Origin: an uncultured Clostridia bacterium
Lineage (GTDB): Bacteria > Bacillota > Clostridia > TANB77 > CAG-508
DNA length: 47,640 nucleotides
Assembly (NCBI GenBank): GCA_947591045.1
Contig: CANQCV010000011.1
Location: forward strand, 1 to 47,640
Direction of reading: 5' to 3'
Program-made: the position numbers and the translations under genes
Notes under the pieces: generated by a model
Databases searched by the model: none
What the model was told of the DNA's origin: nothing
What the model saw: only the letters and a program-made list of their open reading frames with translations
In this document: one piece after another, positions 27,313 to 36,826 of the stretch
How positions within the stretch are numbered: position 1 is the first letter of the stretch
Layout of the letters: every line of letters begins with the position of its first letter

Positions 27313-27642
27313 ATGAAGAAATTAAAAGTAATAAAAATCGGAAAAAAATTACAAGCACTTAGAAAAAATTATGGGTACACTCAAGAACAGTTAGCAGAAA
27401 AAATCGAATGCTCAACAAGGTATATCGGTGACATTGAACAAGATAGGTCAAATCCTTCTTATGAAGTCCTAATCAAAATATGTAATACTTTTAATATAGG
27501 GATGGATGAAATATTTAGTTCGTATTTGAATATTAAAGAAAGGAAAGAAACAAACCTTATGTTATATGGCTTTGAAAAGTTAAAACAAAACAACAAGGAA
27601 ACAATAGCACATCTAATAGAATACTTTAATAAAAATGCTTAA
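27313..27642 (+). CDS. XRE-family transcriptional regulator
   Basis: A 109-aa protein. The N-terminal helix-turn-helix covers about residues 10-65: LQALRKNYGYTQEQLAEKIE, followed by STRYIGDIEQDRSNPSYEVL. The C-terminal part may dimerise. AAAGGGTG precedes the ATG. It lies at the left border of the second accessory block. Target and ligand are unknown. Confidence 0.9.
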   Translation: MKKLKVIKIGKKLQALRKNYGYTQEQLAEKIECSTRYIGDIEQDRSNPSYEVLIKICNTFNIGMDEIFSSYLNIKERKETNLMLYGFEKLKQNNKETIAHLIEYFNKNA

Positions 27643-27644
27643 AT

Positions 27645-27674
27645 AGCAGAAAAAGGGCTTGTCCCTTTTCTGCT
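27645..27674 (+). terminator. Hairpin after the XRE gene
   Basis: AGCAGAAAA(A)GGG pairs with CCCTTTTCTGCT across a five-base loop (CTTGT). No T run follows, so termination is uncertain. Confidence 0.5.
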
Positions 27675-27711
27675 AAGATGTCATAAAAAGGACAAACATA
27701 AAGCTATTTGC

Positions 27712-27955
27712 ATGTCATAAATTGTCGAAAAATGTAATACGATTGTTGTTGCAAAATAAGAAAAGAAGATGTATATTTAGTATATTAAAAATATATGTCT
27801 TTTTTTGTTGTCAAAAACATATATTCAAGAAATTATTTTAATTTCACAATTACTTAAAAAAGTTGATTCAAAATTAAATCAAAGTTTTTAAAAAAATTAA
27901 TTTTAATTTCAAATTTTCAAAAATTAAAAATTCTTTAAAAAAACCCAAAACAAAT
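27712..27955 (+). repeat. Long intergenic repeat, copy 2
   Basis: A second copy of the stretch at 17833-18131, with the same ATGTCATAAATTGTCGAAAA start and the same end near AAACCCAAAACAAAT, but with a short internal deletion. Where copy 1 leads into an intact Rpn nuclease gene, this copy runs straight into a remnant of its 3' end. Confidence 0.85.
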
Positions 27956-28054
27956 AAATATGTTAAAAAGATGTTAAAAGAGGGAATAGCAATAGATGTA
28001 ATTAGTAGAATAACAGAACTTACAAAAGAACAGATAGAGAAGTTAAAAAAATAG
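27956..28054 (+). pseudogene. Remnant of an Rpn-family nuclease gene
   Basis: About 32 codons in frame to TAG at 28052 encode KMLKEGIAIDVISRITELTK and then EQIEKLKK. This matches the extreme C-terminus of the intact gene at 18247-19284 (KMLQKKLPIEMIIEITGLTK). The other 90% of the gene is missing, a clean internal deletion. Confidence 0.85.
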
Positions 28055-28099
28055 TTACAAATATAACCATAATAAAGAAATGTTTATTGGGGTATAATA

Positions 28100-28159
28100 T
28101 TACAATTATATTACAAATGAATATCAAACATTGACATTAAAGAAAAATATGGATATACT
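28100..28159 (+). promoter_or_regulatory. Accessory module promoter C with paired TTACAA boxes
   Basis: TTACAA at 28100 and 28111, TTGACA at 28131-28136, TATACT at 28154-28159, 17-nt spacer. The geometry is identical to modules A, B and D. Confidence 0.85.
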
Positions 28160-28212
28160 AAATATATAAAAGAACAGAAAAAAACAGGGACTACAAATCA
28201 CAAATATGTGAT

Positions 28213-28316
28213 GTAGGGACGACCATTGCAAAATTAAATGTAGGGGCGACCATTACAAAATTAAATGTAGGGGCGACCATTACAAAATTAAATGTAGGGG
28301 CGACCATCGGTCGCCC
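28213..28316 (+). repeat. 27-nt tandem units ending in a GGGCGACC palindrome
   Basis: Units beginning GTAGGGGCGACCATTAC start at 28213 (degenerate), 28240, 28267 and 28294, exactly 27 nt apart. The last unit continues into the perfect palindrome GGGCGACC/ATC/GGTCGCCC (28298-28316). Modules A and D have fewer units. Confidence 0.9.
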
Positions 28317-28338
28317 GAGGTAAAGGAGAAAATTACAA

Positions 28339-28407
<69 letters not shown>

Positions 28408-28450
28408 TAAAATAGAGATAAGCGAAAGAATCGCTTTATTTGTGATATAC

Positions 28451-28490
28451 AAAGACAGACTATTTATGTAAAAAATAGCCTGTCTTTTTT
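28451..28490 (+). terminator. Leader terminator C
   Basis: AAAGACAGACTAT (28451-28463) pairs with ATAGCCTGTCTTT with one mismatch and is followed by T residues to 28490. Same element as at 14505 and 19606. Confidence 0.85.
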
Positions 28491-28519
28491 GCGTGCTTTT
28501 TATAAATGTATGAATTGTG

Positions 28520-28666
28520 CAATGTAATTACAATGTTTTTTCTATTCAAAAAATATTATTGATTACATAGTAAAGGAAAAAACTATTTTAGGGGGCCGAC
28601 CATAGGTCACCCAAGAAAAGGAAAAAAACCAAAAAATTAAATGTAGGGGCTGACCATCGGTCGCCC
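28520..28666 (+). repeat. Stem-loop and palindromes preceding target gene 4
   Basis: CAATGTAAT at 28520 pairs with ATTACAT near 28563. Two imperfect GGGC(T/C)GACC palindromes follow (near 28593 and 28647-28666). The target ribosome site TAGGAGG comes next. Confidence 0.8.
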
Positions 28667-28686
28667 GAGATAGGAGGAAAATAAAA

Positions 28687-30174
28687 ATGGAAGAAAGAAA
28701 ACAAATGACAGAAAGAAAGGAAAGAGGAATCACATTAATAGCCCTTGTTGTAACAATAATTGTATTAATAATACTAGCCACAGTAAGTATAAATATGGTG
28801 GTAGGAGAAAATGGATTAATAAAGAAAGCAGAGCAAGCAAGAGATGCCTATGAAGAAAGTAGCAAAAAAGAATCAGAGGGCTTAAATACAATGTTAGAAG
28901 AAATGATGAAAGAAACAGGAAAAGGACCAAATGGGCTACCATTAGTAGATACATTAGGAGGAGGAACTTCAAATGTAGTACTAGAAAGTACAGTAGATGC
29001 AGAAGATGTAAATGGAAACAAAATAGTAGTGCCAAGGGGCTTTTTTGTAAGAACAGATATAGAAACAAAAGTAAATGACGGAATAGTAATAGAAGATGCT
29101 GACGGAAACCAATTTGTATGGGTACCATGCACAGAAGCTCAATACAAGAAACATACATATAATAATCCAAAAGAAAATGATACAGGTGGCTCAACAGCAG
29201 ACGAAGGAGAAAACCCATGGAAAACATATCATTATAGAAACTATGTAGATTGGCAAGAAGAGTCAAATGTAGAAACAAATACAAAAAGTGTAAAAGAAAA
29301 TGGTGGCTTTTATATAGGAAGATATGAGGCAGGAGTGCCAGATAATGCATCATTTTCTGTAAATAATGAAAGTAATAAAGAAACAATGACATATTATACA
29401 AATAGTACTTCTAATGGAAATAAATCAAAAGATGTAACAGGAGAAACAATAAATAATGTAAAAACAAAATTAAAACCAGTAAGTAAGCAAGGAATGCAAG
29501 CATGGAATTATATAAATCAAACAAATGCAGTAGAAGTATCAAAAAATATGTATAGTGGAGCAGAGAGCAACTATGGAGTAACAAGTTCATTAATAGATGG
29601 AATAGCATGGGATAGAACAGTAGAATGGATAGCAAGTGAAAAAGAAAATATAGTAACAGATAGTAAGGAATATGGAAATTATAATAATAATTCAACGAAA
29701 CTAGAAAAAGATGTCTTGTATGCTCAACATATAAAGGCAATCAAAAATAATGACAGTACATGGGTAATAGCAAATAAATATAAAAAGGAACAGCCAAAAT
29801 TAGGAGAAGAAACCTTAACAGATACAGAAGGAAGTACAAAATATAATTCAGCAGATTATACCAACGGTTTAAATTATAACACAACATCACATACATTATT
29901 AAAAAGAGTAGAATTAGCAACAGGTTCAGTAAGTAATTTTATGCTAAAGAACATATATGATATGGCGGGAAATATGTGGGAGTGGACAACAGAGACAGGC
30001 TACCATAACACCACAGAAACAAGTACAACAACCGGTACGAAGTACGCGGTTCTTCGTGGGGGTAGCTTTGACCACAACGGCACCGACTCTCCTGTTTCCT
30101 CTCGCCGTGGCCACATTGGGGTGGATTACACACACGTCAACTTTGGGTTCCGTGTCGTGCTTTATGTAAAATAG
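28687..30174 (+). CDS. Pilin-like/FGE-domain variable protein 4 (putative DGR target)
   Basis: A 495-aa paralogue starting MEERKQMTERKERGITLIAL, closest at its start to copy 3. The FGE/lectin-type body has GGFYIGRYEAGVP, LIDGIAWDRTVEW and NIYDMAGNMWEWTTE. The variable C-terminal part reads SFDHNGTDSPVSSRRGH and ends GFRVVLYVK. It is the only target gene of module C and is followed by strong hairpins. Export by a pilin-like pathway and surface display are inferred from the N-terminus. Confidence 0.8.
   Translation: MEERKQMTERKERGITLIALVVTIIVLIILATVSINMVVGENGLIKKAEQARDAYEESSKKESEGLNTMLEEMMKETGKGPNGLPLVDTLGGGTSNVVLESTVDAEDVNGNKIVVPRGFFVRTDIETKVNDGIVIEDADGNQFVWVPCTEAQYKKHTYNNPKENDTGGSTADEGENPWKTYHYRNYVDWQEESNVETNTKSVKENGGFYIGRYEAGVPDNASFSVNNESNKETMTYYTNSTSNGNKSKDVTGETINNVKTKLKPVSKQGMQAWNYINQTNAVEVSKNMYSGAESNYGVTSSLIDGIAWDRTVEWIASEKENIVTDSKEYGNYNNNSTKLEKDVLYAQHIKAIKNNDSTWVIANKYKKEQPKLGEETLTDTEGSTKYNSADYTNGLNYNTTSHTLLKRVELATGSVSNFMLKNIYDMAGNMWEWTTETGYHNTTETSTTTGTKYAVLRGGSFDHNGTDSPVSSRRGHIGVDYTHVNFGFRVVLYVK
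30049..30167 (+). other. Hypervariable C-terminal segment of target 4
   Basis: It starts GTTCTTCGTGGGGG and ends GGGTTCCGTGTCGTGCTTTA. The interior is markedly G/C-richer than the gene body, with many C-ending codons (GAC, CAC, AAC, GGC, ACC). It is the clearest of the four variable segments. Confidence 0.7.
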
Positions 30175-30180
30175 AAAAAT

Positions 30181-30246
30181 GGCAGATTAGGGACACTCCC
30201 AATCTGCCTAAATATCATAAAAGGGACTATCCCTTTTGTGATATTT
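30181..30246. terminator. Two hairpins between target 4 and pflA
   Basis: GGCAGATT...AATCTGCC forms the first stem (30181-30208). AATATCA.AAAAGGGA pairs with TCCCTTTTGTGATATT in the second (30211-30246). The second touches the pflA stop codon and can end both convergent transcripts. Confidence 0.85.
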
Positions 30247-30966
30247 TATATTCCTAAAATTTGTTTTGCTCTATTTACATCTTGCGTTGTAGCATTTGGT
30301 ACGCCTTCTAATTCATAACTACAGCCAAGTTCAAGCCATTTAAACTTTCCTAAATCATGATATGGTAAAATTTCTACTTTTTTAACAGTATCTAAGCTAG
30401 AAATAAATTCTTTTAATTTTTTTAAATCTTCTTGCTTATCTGTTATTCCGGGAACAAGAACTTGTCTTATCCACATGTCCTTTTTGACTTTGCTTAAATA
30501 TCTTGCAAATTCAAGTTCTCTTTGGTTAGATACTCCTGTTAAATCTTTACAAATTTCGTCGTTAATACATTTTATATCTAATAAAAATAAATCTGTTAAA
30601 TTAATTAGTGTTTTTATTTTTTCAGTAATTGCAAAAGAACCAGAGGTGTCAATAGCTGTATTAATACCAAGTGATTTTAGTTTTGCAAAAAATTCTATCA
30701 AAAAATCAGCTTGAAGTAAAGGCTCTCCTCCACTAACAGTAACACCTCCGACCTGATACAGCAAAATAATTTTTATATCTTAAAATTTTAGCTATAAGTT
30801 CATCAGAAGTATACTCCATGCCACCTTGCGTACCCCATGTGTCGCGGTTTTGACAATATTTACATTTTAAAGGACAGCCTTGAAAAAATATAACAAAACG
30901 AATTCCTGGTCCGTCTACTGCACCAAATGATTCAAAAGAATGAACCCTAGCTATTTTTTGTTCCAT
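30246..30966 (-). CDS. pflA: Pyruvate formate-lyase activating enzyme, one CGG frameshift site
   Basis: Radical SAM enzyme that installs the glycyl radical on PflB. The cluster motif is CPLKCKYC (CxxxCxxC) near residue 30, inside FFQGCPLKCKYCQNRDTWG. The GGG/GGE region GGGVTVSGGEPLLQ follows, then KCINDEICKDLTG. Triplet reading ends after about 77 codons. Skipping the C of the in-frame minus-strand CGG (30750-30748) gives 239 aa, the normal length, and restores the first part of SGGGVTVSGGEP. The gene lies 9 nt downstream of pflB, the expected partner. Confidence 0.93.
30747..30750 (-). other. CGG +1 frameshift site in pflA
   Basis: Coding-strand context GGT-CGGA-GGT. CGGA as glycine gives the invariant GGG run of activases; triplet reading soon hits a stop. 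Confidence 0.92.
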
Positions 30967-30975
30967 ATTTTATCC

Positions 30976-33219
30976 TTAAATCCTCTCATGAATAGTTCTA
31001 TTTATAACATCTAATTGTTGTTCTCTTGTTAATTTTGTAAAGTTTACAGCATATCCAGAAACACGAATTGTAAGTTGTGGATAGTTTTCTGGATGTTCCA
31101 TTGCATCTTCTAGTAACTGTCTATTAAATACATTTACATTGATGTGGTGGCCAGTTTGTTTAAAGTATCCATCTAACATATTTACTAAATTTGTTATTTT
31201 TGTTTCTGAATCTTTTCCAAGTGTTTCTGGTGTAATAGAAAATGTAAATGAAATTCCGTCTTCTGAATATTCATAAGGAAGCTTTGCGATTGTATTCATA
31301 ACAGCAAGAGCTCCATTTGTATCTCTTCCGTGAAGTGGGTTTGCACCAGGTCCAAAAGGTTCTCCTGCTTTTCTTCCATCAGGGGTACTTCCTGTATTTT
31401 TACCATATACAACATTTGAGGTAATTGTAAGAATTGACAAAGTATGTTTTGAACCTCTATATGTGTAATGTTTTTGTAATTTTCTTAAAAATGATTTTAC
31501 AACTTCTACTGCAATAGTGTCTACTTTTTCGTCGTCATTTCCGTATTTAGGAAAATCTCCCTCTACTTCATATCCTACAGCAAGACCTGTTTCATCACGA
31601 ATAACTTTTACCTTTGCATATTTTATTGCAGAAAGTGAATCTGCTACAACAGAAAGACCAGCAATACCACATGCCATAGTTCTTAAAATAGCTTGGTCTC
31701 TATCATGTAGGGCCATTTCTAATGCTTCGTATGAATATTTATCATGCATATAGTGAATAGCATTTAATGCTTTAATATAGATACCTGCTACATAGTCCAT
31801 CATTTGGTGGAATTTTTCCATAACTTCGTCATAGTCTAAATATTCGGAAGTAATTGGTTGGAATTTAGGTGTAACTTGCTTTCCGCTTATTTCATCTCTT
31901 CCTCCATTAATAGCATAAAGTAAAGTTTTAGCCAAATTTGCTCTTGCACCGAAGAACTGCATTTGTTTGCCTATTTTCATAGCAGAAACACAACAAGCAA
32001 TTCCATAGTCGTCTCCAAGGGTTACTCTCATTAAATCGTCATTTTCATATTGTATAGACGAAGTTCTAATAGAAATATCAGCACAGTATCTTTTAAAACC
32101 TTCTGGCAAATTATTTGACCATAATACTGTTAAATTTGGTTCAGGTGCAGGACCTAAGTTGTCCAAAGTATGAAGTACCCTAAAAGAATTTTTAGTAACC
32201 AAAGTTCTTCCGTCGACTCCCATACCACCAATGCTTTCTGTTACCCAAACAGGATCTCCACTAAACAAGCTATTATATTCAGGAGCTCTTAAGAAACGAA
32301 CCATTCTTAACTTCATTACAAAATGATCCATTAATTCTTGTGCTTGCTCTTCTGTTAAAGTTCCATTTTGTAAATCTCTTTCAATATATATATCTAGGAA
32401 AGTAGAAGTTCTTCCTAAACTCATAGCAGCACCATTTTGGTCTTTTATTGCTCCTAAATATCCAAAATATAGCCATTGTATTGCTTCTTTTGCATTAGAT
32501 GCAGGAACAGAAATATCACATCCATATTTTTCTGCCATTTTCTTTAATTCATTTAAAGCATTTATTTGGTCTGCAATTTCTTCACGATTTCTAATAATAT
32601 CTTCTGTAAATTCTGTTCTATCTAAAGTTTCAAGTTCAATTTGTTTTTCACGAGTTAAACAATCAACTCCATAAAGAGCAACTCTTCTATAATCTCCTAT
32701 AATTCTTCCACGACCATATCCATCAGGAAGACCTGTAATTAAGTGTGAACTCCTTGCAGCTCTAATATCTGGAGTATAAACTTGAAATACACCATCATTA
32801 TGTGTTTTTCTTAAATTATGATAGATATATTTTATTTGTGGGTCTACTTCAAAGCCATAGCTTTCAGCAGATTTTTCAACAATTCGTATACCACCATTTG
32901 GCATAATTGCCCTTTTTAAAGGTTTATCTGTTTGAAAACCTACAATTTCTTCTAAATTTTTATCTATATAACCCGCTTCATAAGCATTTATAGAAGAAGG
33001 AGTTTTACAATCAGCATCTAAAACACCTCCATTATCTTTTTCTTGTTTATAAAGCTCTAAAACTTCATTCCATAATTTTTTAGTTTTTTCAGTGGCACCT
33101 GCAAGAAAACTGCTATCTCCCTCATATGGAGTATAGTTATTTTGGATAAATCCTCTAACATCTATTTCTTGTGTCCATTCACCTGATTTATTAAAACCAT
33201 CCCATTGTTTAAAATCCAT
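30976..33219 (-). CDS. pflB: Formate C-acetyltransferase (pyruvate formate-lyase)
   Basis: Glycyl-radical enzyme (747 aa) converting pyruvate and CoA to acetyl-CoA and formate under anaerobic conditions. The catalytic pair is CC in GIACCVSAM. The glycyl-radical site is in RVSGYAVNF near the C-terminus. The N-terminal region has the expected [10 protein letters not shown] block. AAGGAGG lies before the ATG. With pflA it forms a two-gene operon. Together with the pyruvate:ferredoxin oxidoreductase it gives the cell two routes from pyruvate to acetyl-CoA. No in-frame CGG in this long gene. Confidence 0.97.
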   Translation of the reverse strand: MDFKQWDGFNKSGEWTQEIDVRGFIQNNYTPYEGDSSFLAGATEKTKKLWNEVLELYKQEKDNGGVLDADCKTPSSINAYEAGYIDKNLEEIVGFQTDKPLKRAIMPNGGIRIVEKSAESYGFEVDPQIKYIYHNLRKTHNDGVFQVYTPDIRAARSSHLITGLPDGYGRGRIIGDYRRVALYGVDCLTREKQIELETLDRTEFTEDIIRNREEIADQINALNELKKMAEKYGCDISVPASNAKEAIQWLYFGYLGAIKDQNGAAMSLGRTSTFLDIYIERDLQNGTLTEEQAQELMDHFVMKLRMVRFLRAPEYNSLFSGDPVWVTESIGGMGVDGRTLVTKNSFRVLHTLDNLGPAPEPNLTVLWSNNLPEGFKRYCADISIRTSSIQYENDDLMRVTLGDDYGIACCVSAMKIGKQMQFFGARANLAKTLLYAINGGRDEISGKQVTPKFQPITSEYLDYDEVMEKFHQMMDYVAGIYIKALNAIHYMHDKYSYEALEMALHDRDQAILRTMACGIAGLSVVADSLSAIKYAKVKVIRDETGLAVGYEVEGDFPKYGNDDEKVDTIAVEVVKSFLRKLQKHYTYRGSKHTLSILTITSNVVYGKNTGSTPDGRKAGEPFGPGANPLHGRDTNGALAVMNTIAKLPYEYSEDGISFTFSITPETLGKDSETKITNLVNMLDGYFKQTGHHINVNVFNRQLLEDAMEHPENYPQLTIRVSGYAVNFTKLTREQQLDVINRTIHERI

Positions 33220-33307
33220 AAAAAATAACCTCCTTAAAAATCACATTAAAATAAACGCGTGCTAATTAATATACCACAAATAAAATTAAATAGCAATAAA
33301 ATACAAT

Positions 33308-33347
33308 AAAAAAATTACTTATAACGATATTATAAGTAATTTTTTTT
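33308..33347. terminator. Terminator downstream of the XRE gene at 33369
   Basis: AAAAAATTACTTATA (33309-33323) pairs perfectly with TATAAGTAATTTTTT (33331-33345). A/T runs on both sides allow use in either direction. Confidence 0.85.
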
Positions 33348-33368
33348 ATATTATTCTAAAGTAAAAAA

Positions 33369-33698
33369 TTATACTTCTTCTTCAGATATAACTTTTGCTA
33401 CTTTATATATTAGCTTTTGAGTATCTGGATTTGATTTATTTAAAATTTCGTTAAATTCAGATGTTAAATAATTTATGGATGTACTAGATGCACCATTTAA
33501 AATATATCCCTCTGAAACGCCTAAAATATCACATACTTGACTTAATCTTTTTAAGCTTATATGAGAATTTCCTCTTTCAATTCTACTTAAAAATGCAATA
33601 GAAACATCTAATTTTTCTGCAAGTTTCTCTTGTGTAAGTTTTTTATCAATTCTTGCTTTTTTTAATCTTTCCCCAATAATTGTATAATCTAAAGCCAT
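33369..33698 (-). CDS. XRE-family transcriptional regulator
   Basis: A 109-aa regulator with an N-terminal helix-turn-helix: IGERLKKARIDKKLTQEKLA, then VSIAFLSRIERGNSHISLKRL. The short C-terminal part (about residues 70-109) may oligomerise. AAAGGGGTGG lies upstream of the ATG. It stands between rubrerythrin and pflB, all on the minus strand, but terminators separate it from rubrerythrin. Target unknown. Confidence 0.9.
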   Translation of the reverse strand: MALDYTIIGERLKKARIDKKLTQEKLAEKLDVSIAFLSRIERGNSHISLKRLSQVCDILGVSEGYILNGASSTSINYLTSEFNEILNKSNPDTQKLIYKVAKVISEEEV

Positions 33699-33827
33699 TA
33701 TTTTACCACCCCTTTATGTAATGCAATATAGCACTTATATGTCTAATTTTACAGAAACTAATAAGTAAAGCTTTATAATCGGATTAGATTCATACTATAT
33801 ATTGTGGTAAAAAATTTAAAAATTATG

Positions 33828-33862
33828 CAAAAAACAAGTATAGTTTATAACTATACTTGTTT
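33828..33862 (-). terminator. Terminator after rubrerythrin
   Basis: On the minus strand AAACAAGTATAG pairs perfectly with CTATACTTGTTT and is followed by a T run. Confidence 0.85.
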
Positions 33863-33875
33863 AACAATTAAAATA

Positions 33876-34409
33876 TTAATAATTTTCACTACTTACTTCA
33901 AAATATGATTGAGGATGTTTACATACAGGACATACAACAGGTGCCTCTAAACCAACATGAATATGTCCGCAATTTCTACATTTCCATACAACAATACTTC
34001 CTTTTTTGAAAACTTCACCATTTTCTAAATTTTCAAGTAATTTTCTATATCTTTCTTCATGATGTTTTTCAACTTCTCCAATTCCTCTAAATGTAGCAGC
34101 GATTTCTTTAAATCCCTCTTCTTCAGCTTCTTTTGCAAATTTAGCATACATATCTGTCCATTCAAAATTTTCTCCACTTGCAGCATCTGATAAGTTTGAT
34201 TTTGTATCTCCAATTCCTTGTAAATATTTAAAATGTAATTTTGCATGTTCTTTTTCATTTTCTGCTGTTTCTAAAAATATTGCAGCTATTTGCTCATATC
34301 CTTCTTTTTTTGCTACACTTGCAAAATATGTATATTTATTTCTTGCCTCTGATTCACCAGAAAATGCAGCTTTTAAATTTGCCTCTGTTTTTGAACCTTT
34401 TAATTCCAT
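33876..34409 (-). CDS. rbr: Rubrerythrin
   Basis: Non-haem iron peroxidase (177 aa) that detoxifies hydrogen peroxide in anaerobes. The N-terminal four-helix domain carries the diiron ligands in [25 protein letters not shown] and [12 protein letters not shown]-terminal rubredoxin-like domain has [10 protein letters not shown] and [18 protein letters not shown] precedes the ATG, and a promoter lies just upstream. Domain order and length are standard. Confidence 0.96.
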   Translation of the reverse strand: MELKGSKTEANLKAAFSGESEARNKYTYFASVAKKEGYEQIAAIFLETAENEKEHAKLHFKYLQGIGDTKSNLSDAASGENFEWTDMYAKFAKEAEEEGFKEIAATFRGIGEVEKHHEERYRKLLENLENGEVFKKGSIVVWKCRNCGHIHVGLEAPVVCPVCKHPQSYFEVSSENY

Positions 34410-34458
34410 AAACTTACCTCCTAAAATAATATAAAAAAGTTTTTTGTTACTGTATAAA

Positions 34459-34487
34459 ATAATATTACATCAAATATAAAAAGTCAA
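34459..34487 (-). promoter_or_regulatory. Rubrerythrin promoter
   Basis: Minus-strand TTGACT (34487-34482) and TATTAT (34464-34459) with a 17-nt spacer, about 50 nt before the gene. feoB reads divergently from the other side. Confidence 0.6.
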
Positions 34488-34551
34488 GAAAAAATGAACA
34501 AAATAGTATTACACACATACAATATATTATTAAATCACAAGGAGGTACTTT

Positions 34552-36699
34552 ATGGGATTAACAGGGACTTCAACAGGTAATAGAGTATTAAATGAGGATA
34601 TAGAACTACTTAAACAAAATTGTGATTATACAGTTGCAATTGCTCGGAAATCCAAATGTAGGTAAATCTACTATTTTTAATGGGTTAACTGGTATGCATC
34701 AACATACTGGAAATTGGCCCCGGAAAAACTGTAACTAATGCAGCAGGTGTATGTAAATATAAAGATAATAATTTTTTGTTAATTGATATACCAGGTACAT
34801 ATTCATTAATGTCAAATTCAGAAGAAGAAGAAATCGCAAGAAACTATATTTGCTTTGGAAACCCAGATGCAACAGTCGTTATATTAGATGCAACATGTTT
34901 AGAAAGAAACTTAAATCTGGTTTATCAAATTATGGAAATAACTCCAAATATGGTAGTATGTATCAATTTATTAGATGAGGCGAAGAAAAAGGGCATTCAT
35001 ATTGATTTAGAAAAATTAGAGAATCTTTTAGGAGTACCAGTAGTAGGCACAATAGCAAGAAAAAAGAAGACACTTTCAAATTTAATGGAAAAAGTAAAAT
35101 TGGTTTGTCAAAATAAAGTAGAACAAAATCTAAATAAAATGAAATATATACCATGTATAGAGGAATGTATTACATTATTTGAAGAGTATATACAAAAAGT
35201 AGTGCCAGAAAATAGAAGATATATAAGCAGATGGATTGCTTTAAAATTAATAGATAAAGAAGAAACCATTATTAATACAATACAAGAAAAGTTAAATATT
35301 GATTTAACAAATGACGAAGAAATTAACAAAATACAAAAAAGAATAGAGGGAATATTAGAAAGTAGCAGTATAAAAAGTGAAAACATAAAAGACACTATTA
35401 TATCTAGCATTGTCTCAAAGGCGGAAAAAATATGCAAAGATGTAGTAAAATATGATGATAAATCATATCAAAATAAAGATAGAAAAATAGATAAAATATT
35501 GACATCTAAAAAATGGGGTATACCCATTATGCTTGTTTTTTTAGGAATAATTTTCTGGATTACAATTGCAGGTGCAAATTATCCGTCACAATTACTTTCT
35601 AATTTTTTTGGCTGGTTACAAGGAAAAATAGTATATTTATTTGAATATTTTAATGCACCAGAATGGTTAAAAGGTATATTAATAGATGGAATGTATAAAA
35701 CTTTGACATGGGTTATTGCAGTTATGCTCCCACCAATGGCTATATTTTTTCCGCTATTTACAATATTAGAAGATTTAGGTTATTTGCCAAGGCTGGCATT
35801 TAATTTAGATAGATGTTTTAGAAGGGCAGGAAGTTCGCGGAAAGCAGGCATTAACCATGTGCATGGGCTTTGGCTGTAATGCAGCAGGTGTTATTGGATG
35901 TAGAATAATTGATTCACCAAGAGAGAGATTAATTTCAATATTAACAAATGCTTTTGTACCATGTAATGGCAGATTTCCATTTTTAATTACGATTTCAATG
36001 ATATTTTTTGCAGGAGTTGCAGGGGGCTTTTCGTCAATATTATCAACAATAATAGTTTTACTTGTAGTCCTATTAGGTATTGGAATGACACTATTAATAT
36101 CAAAGTTACTCTCTAAGACAATATTAAAAGGTGTTCCATCCTCATTTGTATTAGAACTTCCACCATATAGAAAGCCACAAATAGGAAAAGTTCTAGTTCG
36201 TTCTATATTTGATAGAACTCTATTTGTGTTAGGAAGAGCAATGCAAGTTGCAGCGCCAGCAGGAATAATAATTTGGCTCATGGCAAATATATCAATAGGA
36301 GATATAAATCTTTTAACATATATTGCAAACTTCTTTAACCCACTTGCTAGTTTAATGGGGCTAGACGGATATATTTTAACGGCATTTATACTAGGCTTTC
36401 CAGCAAATGAAATTGTACTTCCAATAATACTTATGTGCTATATGCAAGCAGGAACACTTGTAGATTTAGAAGATGTAAAACAAATAGGACAGATATTATT
36501 ACAAAATGGATGGACTTGGCTTACTGCAATAAATACGATGATATTTACATTATTACATTTTCCATGTAGTACAACAATTTTAACAATAAAAAAAGAGGCA
36601 GGTGGCTGGAAATGGGCAGCTTTAGCCTTTGCACTACCAACCCTTTGCGGTATGATTTTATGTATGATAACTACATTTATTTCAAGGATATTTATATAG
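34552..36699 (+). CDS. feoB: Ferrous iron transporter FeoB, three CGG frameshift sites
   Basis: Membrane Fe(II) transporter with an N-terminal G domain. Restored G-domain motifs: G1 GNPNVGKS (Gly32), the switch region HTGNWPGKT (Gly57), and G3 IDIPGTYSL. Gate-type membrane regions follow, including [16 protein letters not shown] (Gly429), [10 protein letters not shown] and CNGRFP. Triplet reading ends after about 37 codons. Skipping one C at the in-frame CGGs at 34645, 34721 and 35838 gives an uninterrupted 714-aa protein of normal length. AAGGAGGT precedes the ATG at 34552. feoA is not adjacent but lies at 39266 on the other strand. Confidence 0.94.
34645..34648 (+). other. CGG +1 frameshift site in feoB (1 of 3)
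   Basis: Context GCT-CGGA-AAT. Glycine here is the first residue of the G1 loop GNPNVGKS; triplet reading hits TAA six codons later. Confidence 0.93.
34721..34724 (+). other. CGG +1 frameshift site in feoB (2 of 3)
   Basis: Context CCC-CGGA-AAA. In frame after site 1 is skipped; gives GNWPGKTVTN of the switch region. Confidence 0.93.
35838..35841 (+). other. CGG +1 frameshift site in feoB (3 of 3)
   Basis: Context TCG-CGGA-AAG. Gives [16 protein letters not shown], a conserved block of clostridial FeoB; triplet reading ends at 35879. Confidence 0.93.
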
Positions 36700-36826
36700 T
36701 ATGTAAGTAAAATATTAATTAAATAATCAAAATACCTCAAAGATAGTAAAAAAAATAATAAAAAAGTATTGCCTAAAGTTATTAAATAGTATATAATAAA
36801 AATATAAATAAAAGGGAGGGATTTTT

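Noticed and set aside
28213..28316. CRISPR-like array
   Set aside because: The 27-nt units are directly contiguous, with no unique spacers and no cas genes; they are tandem copies of a palindromic intergenic repeat.
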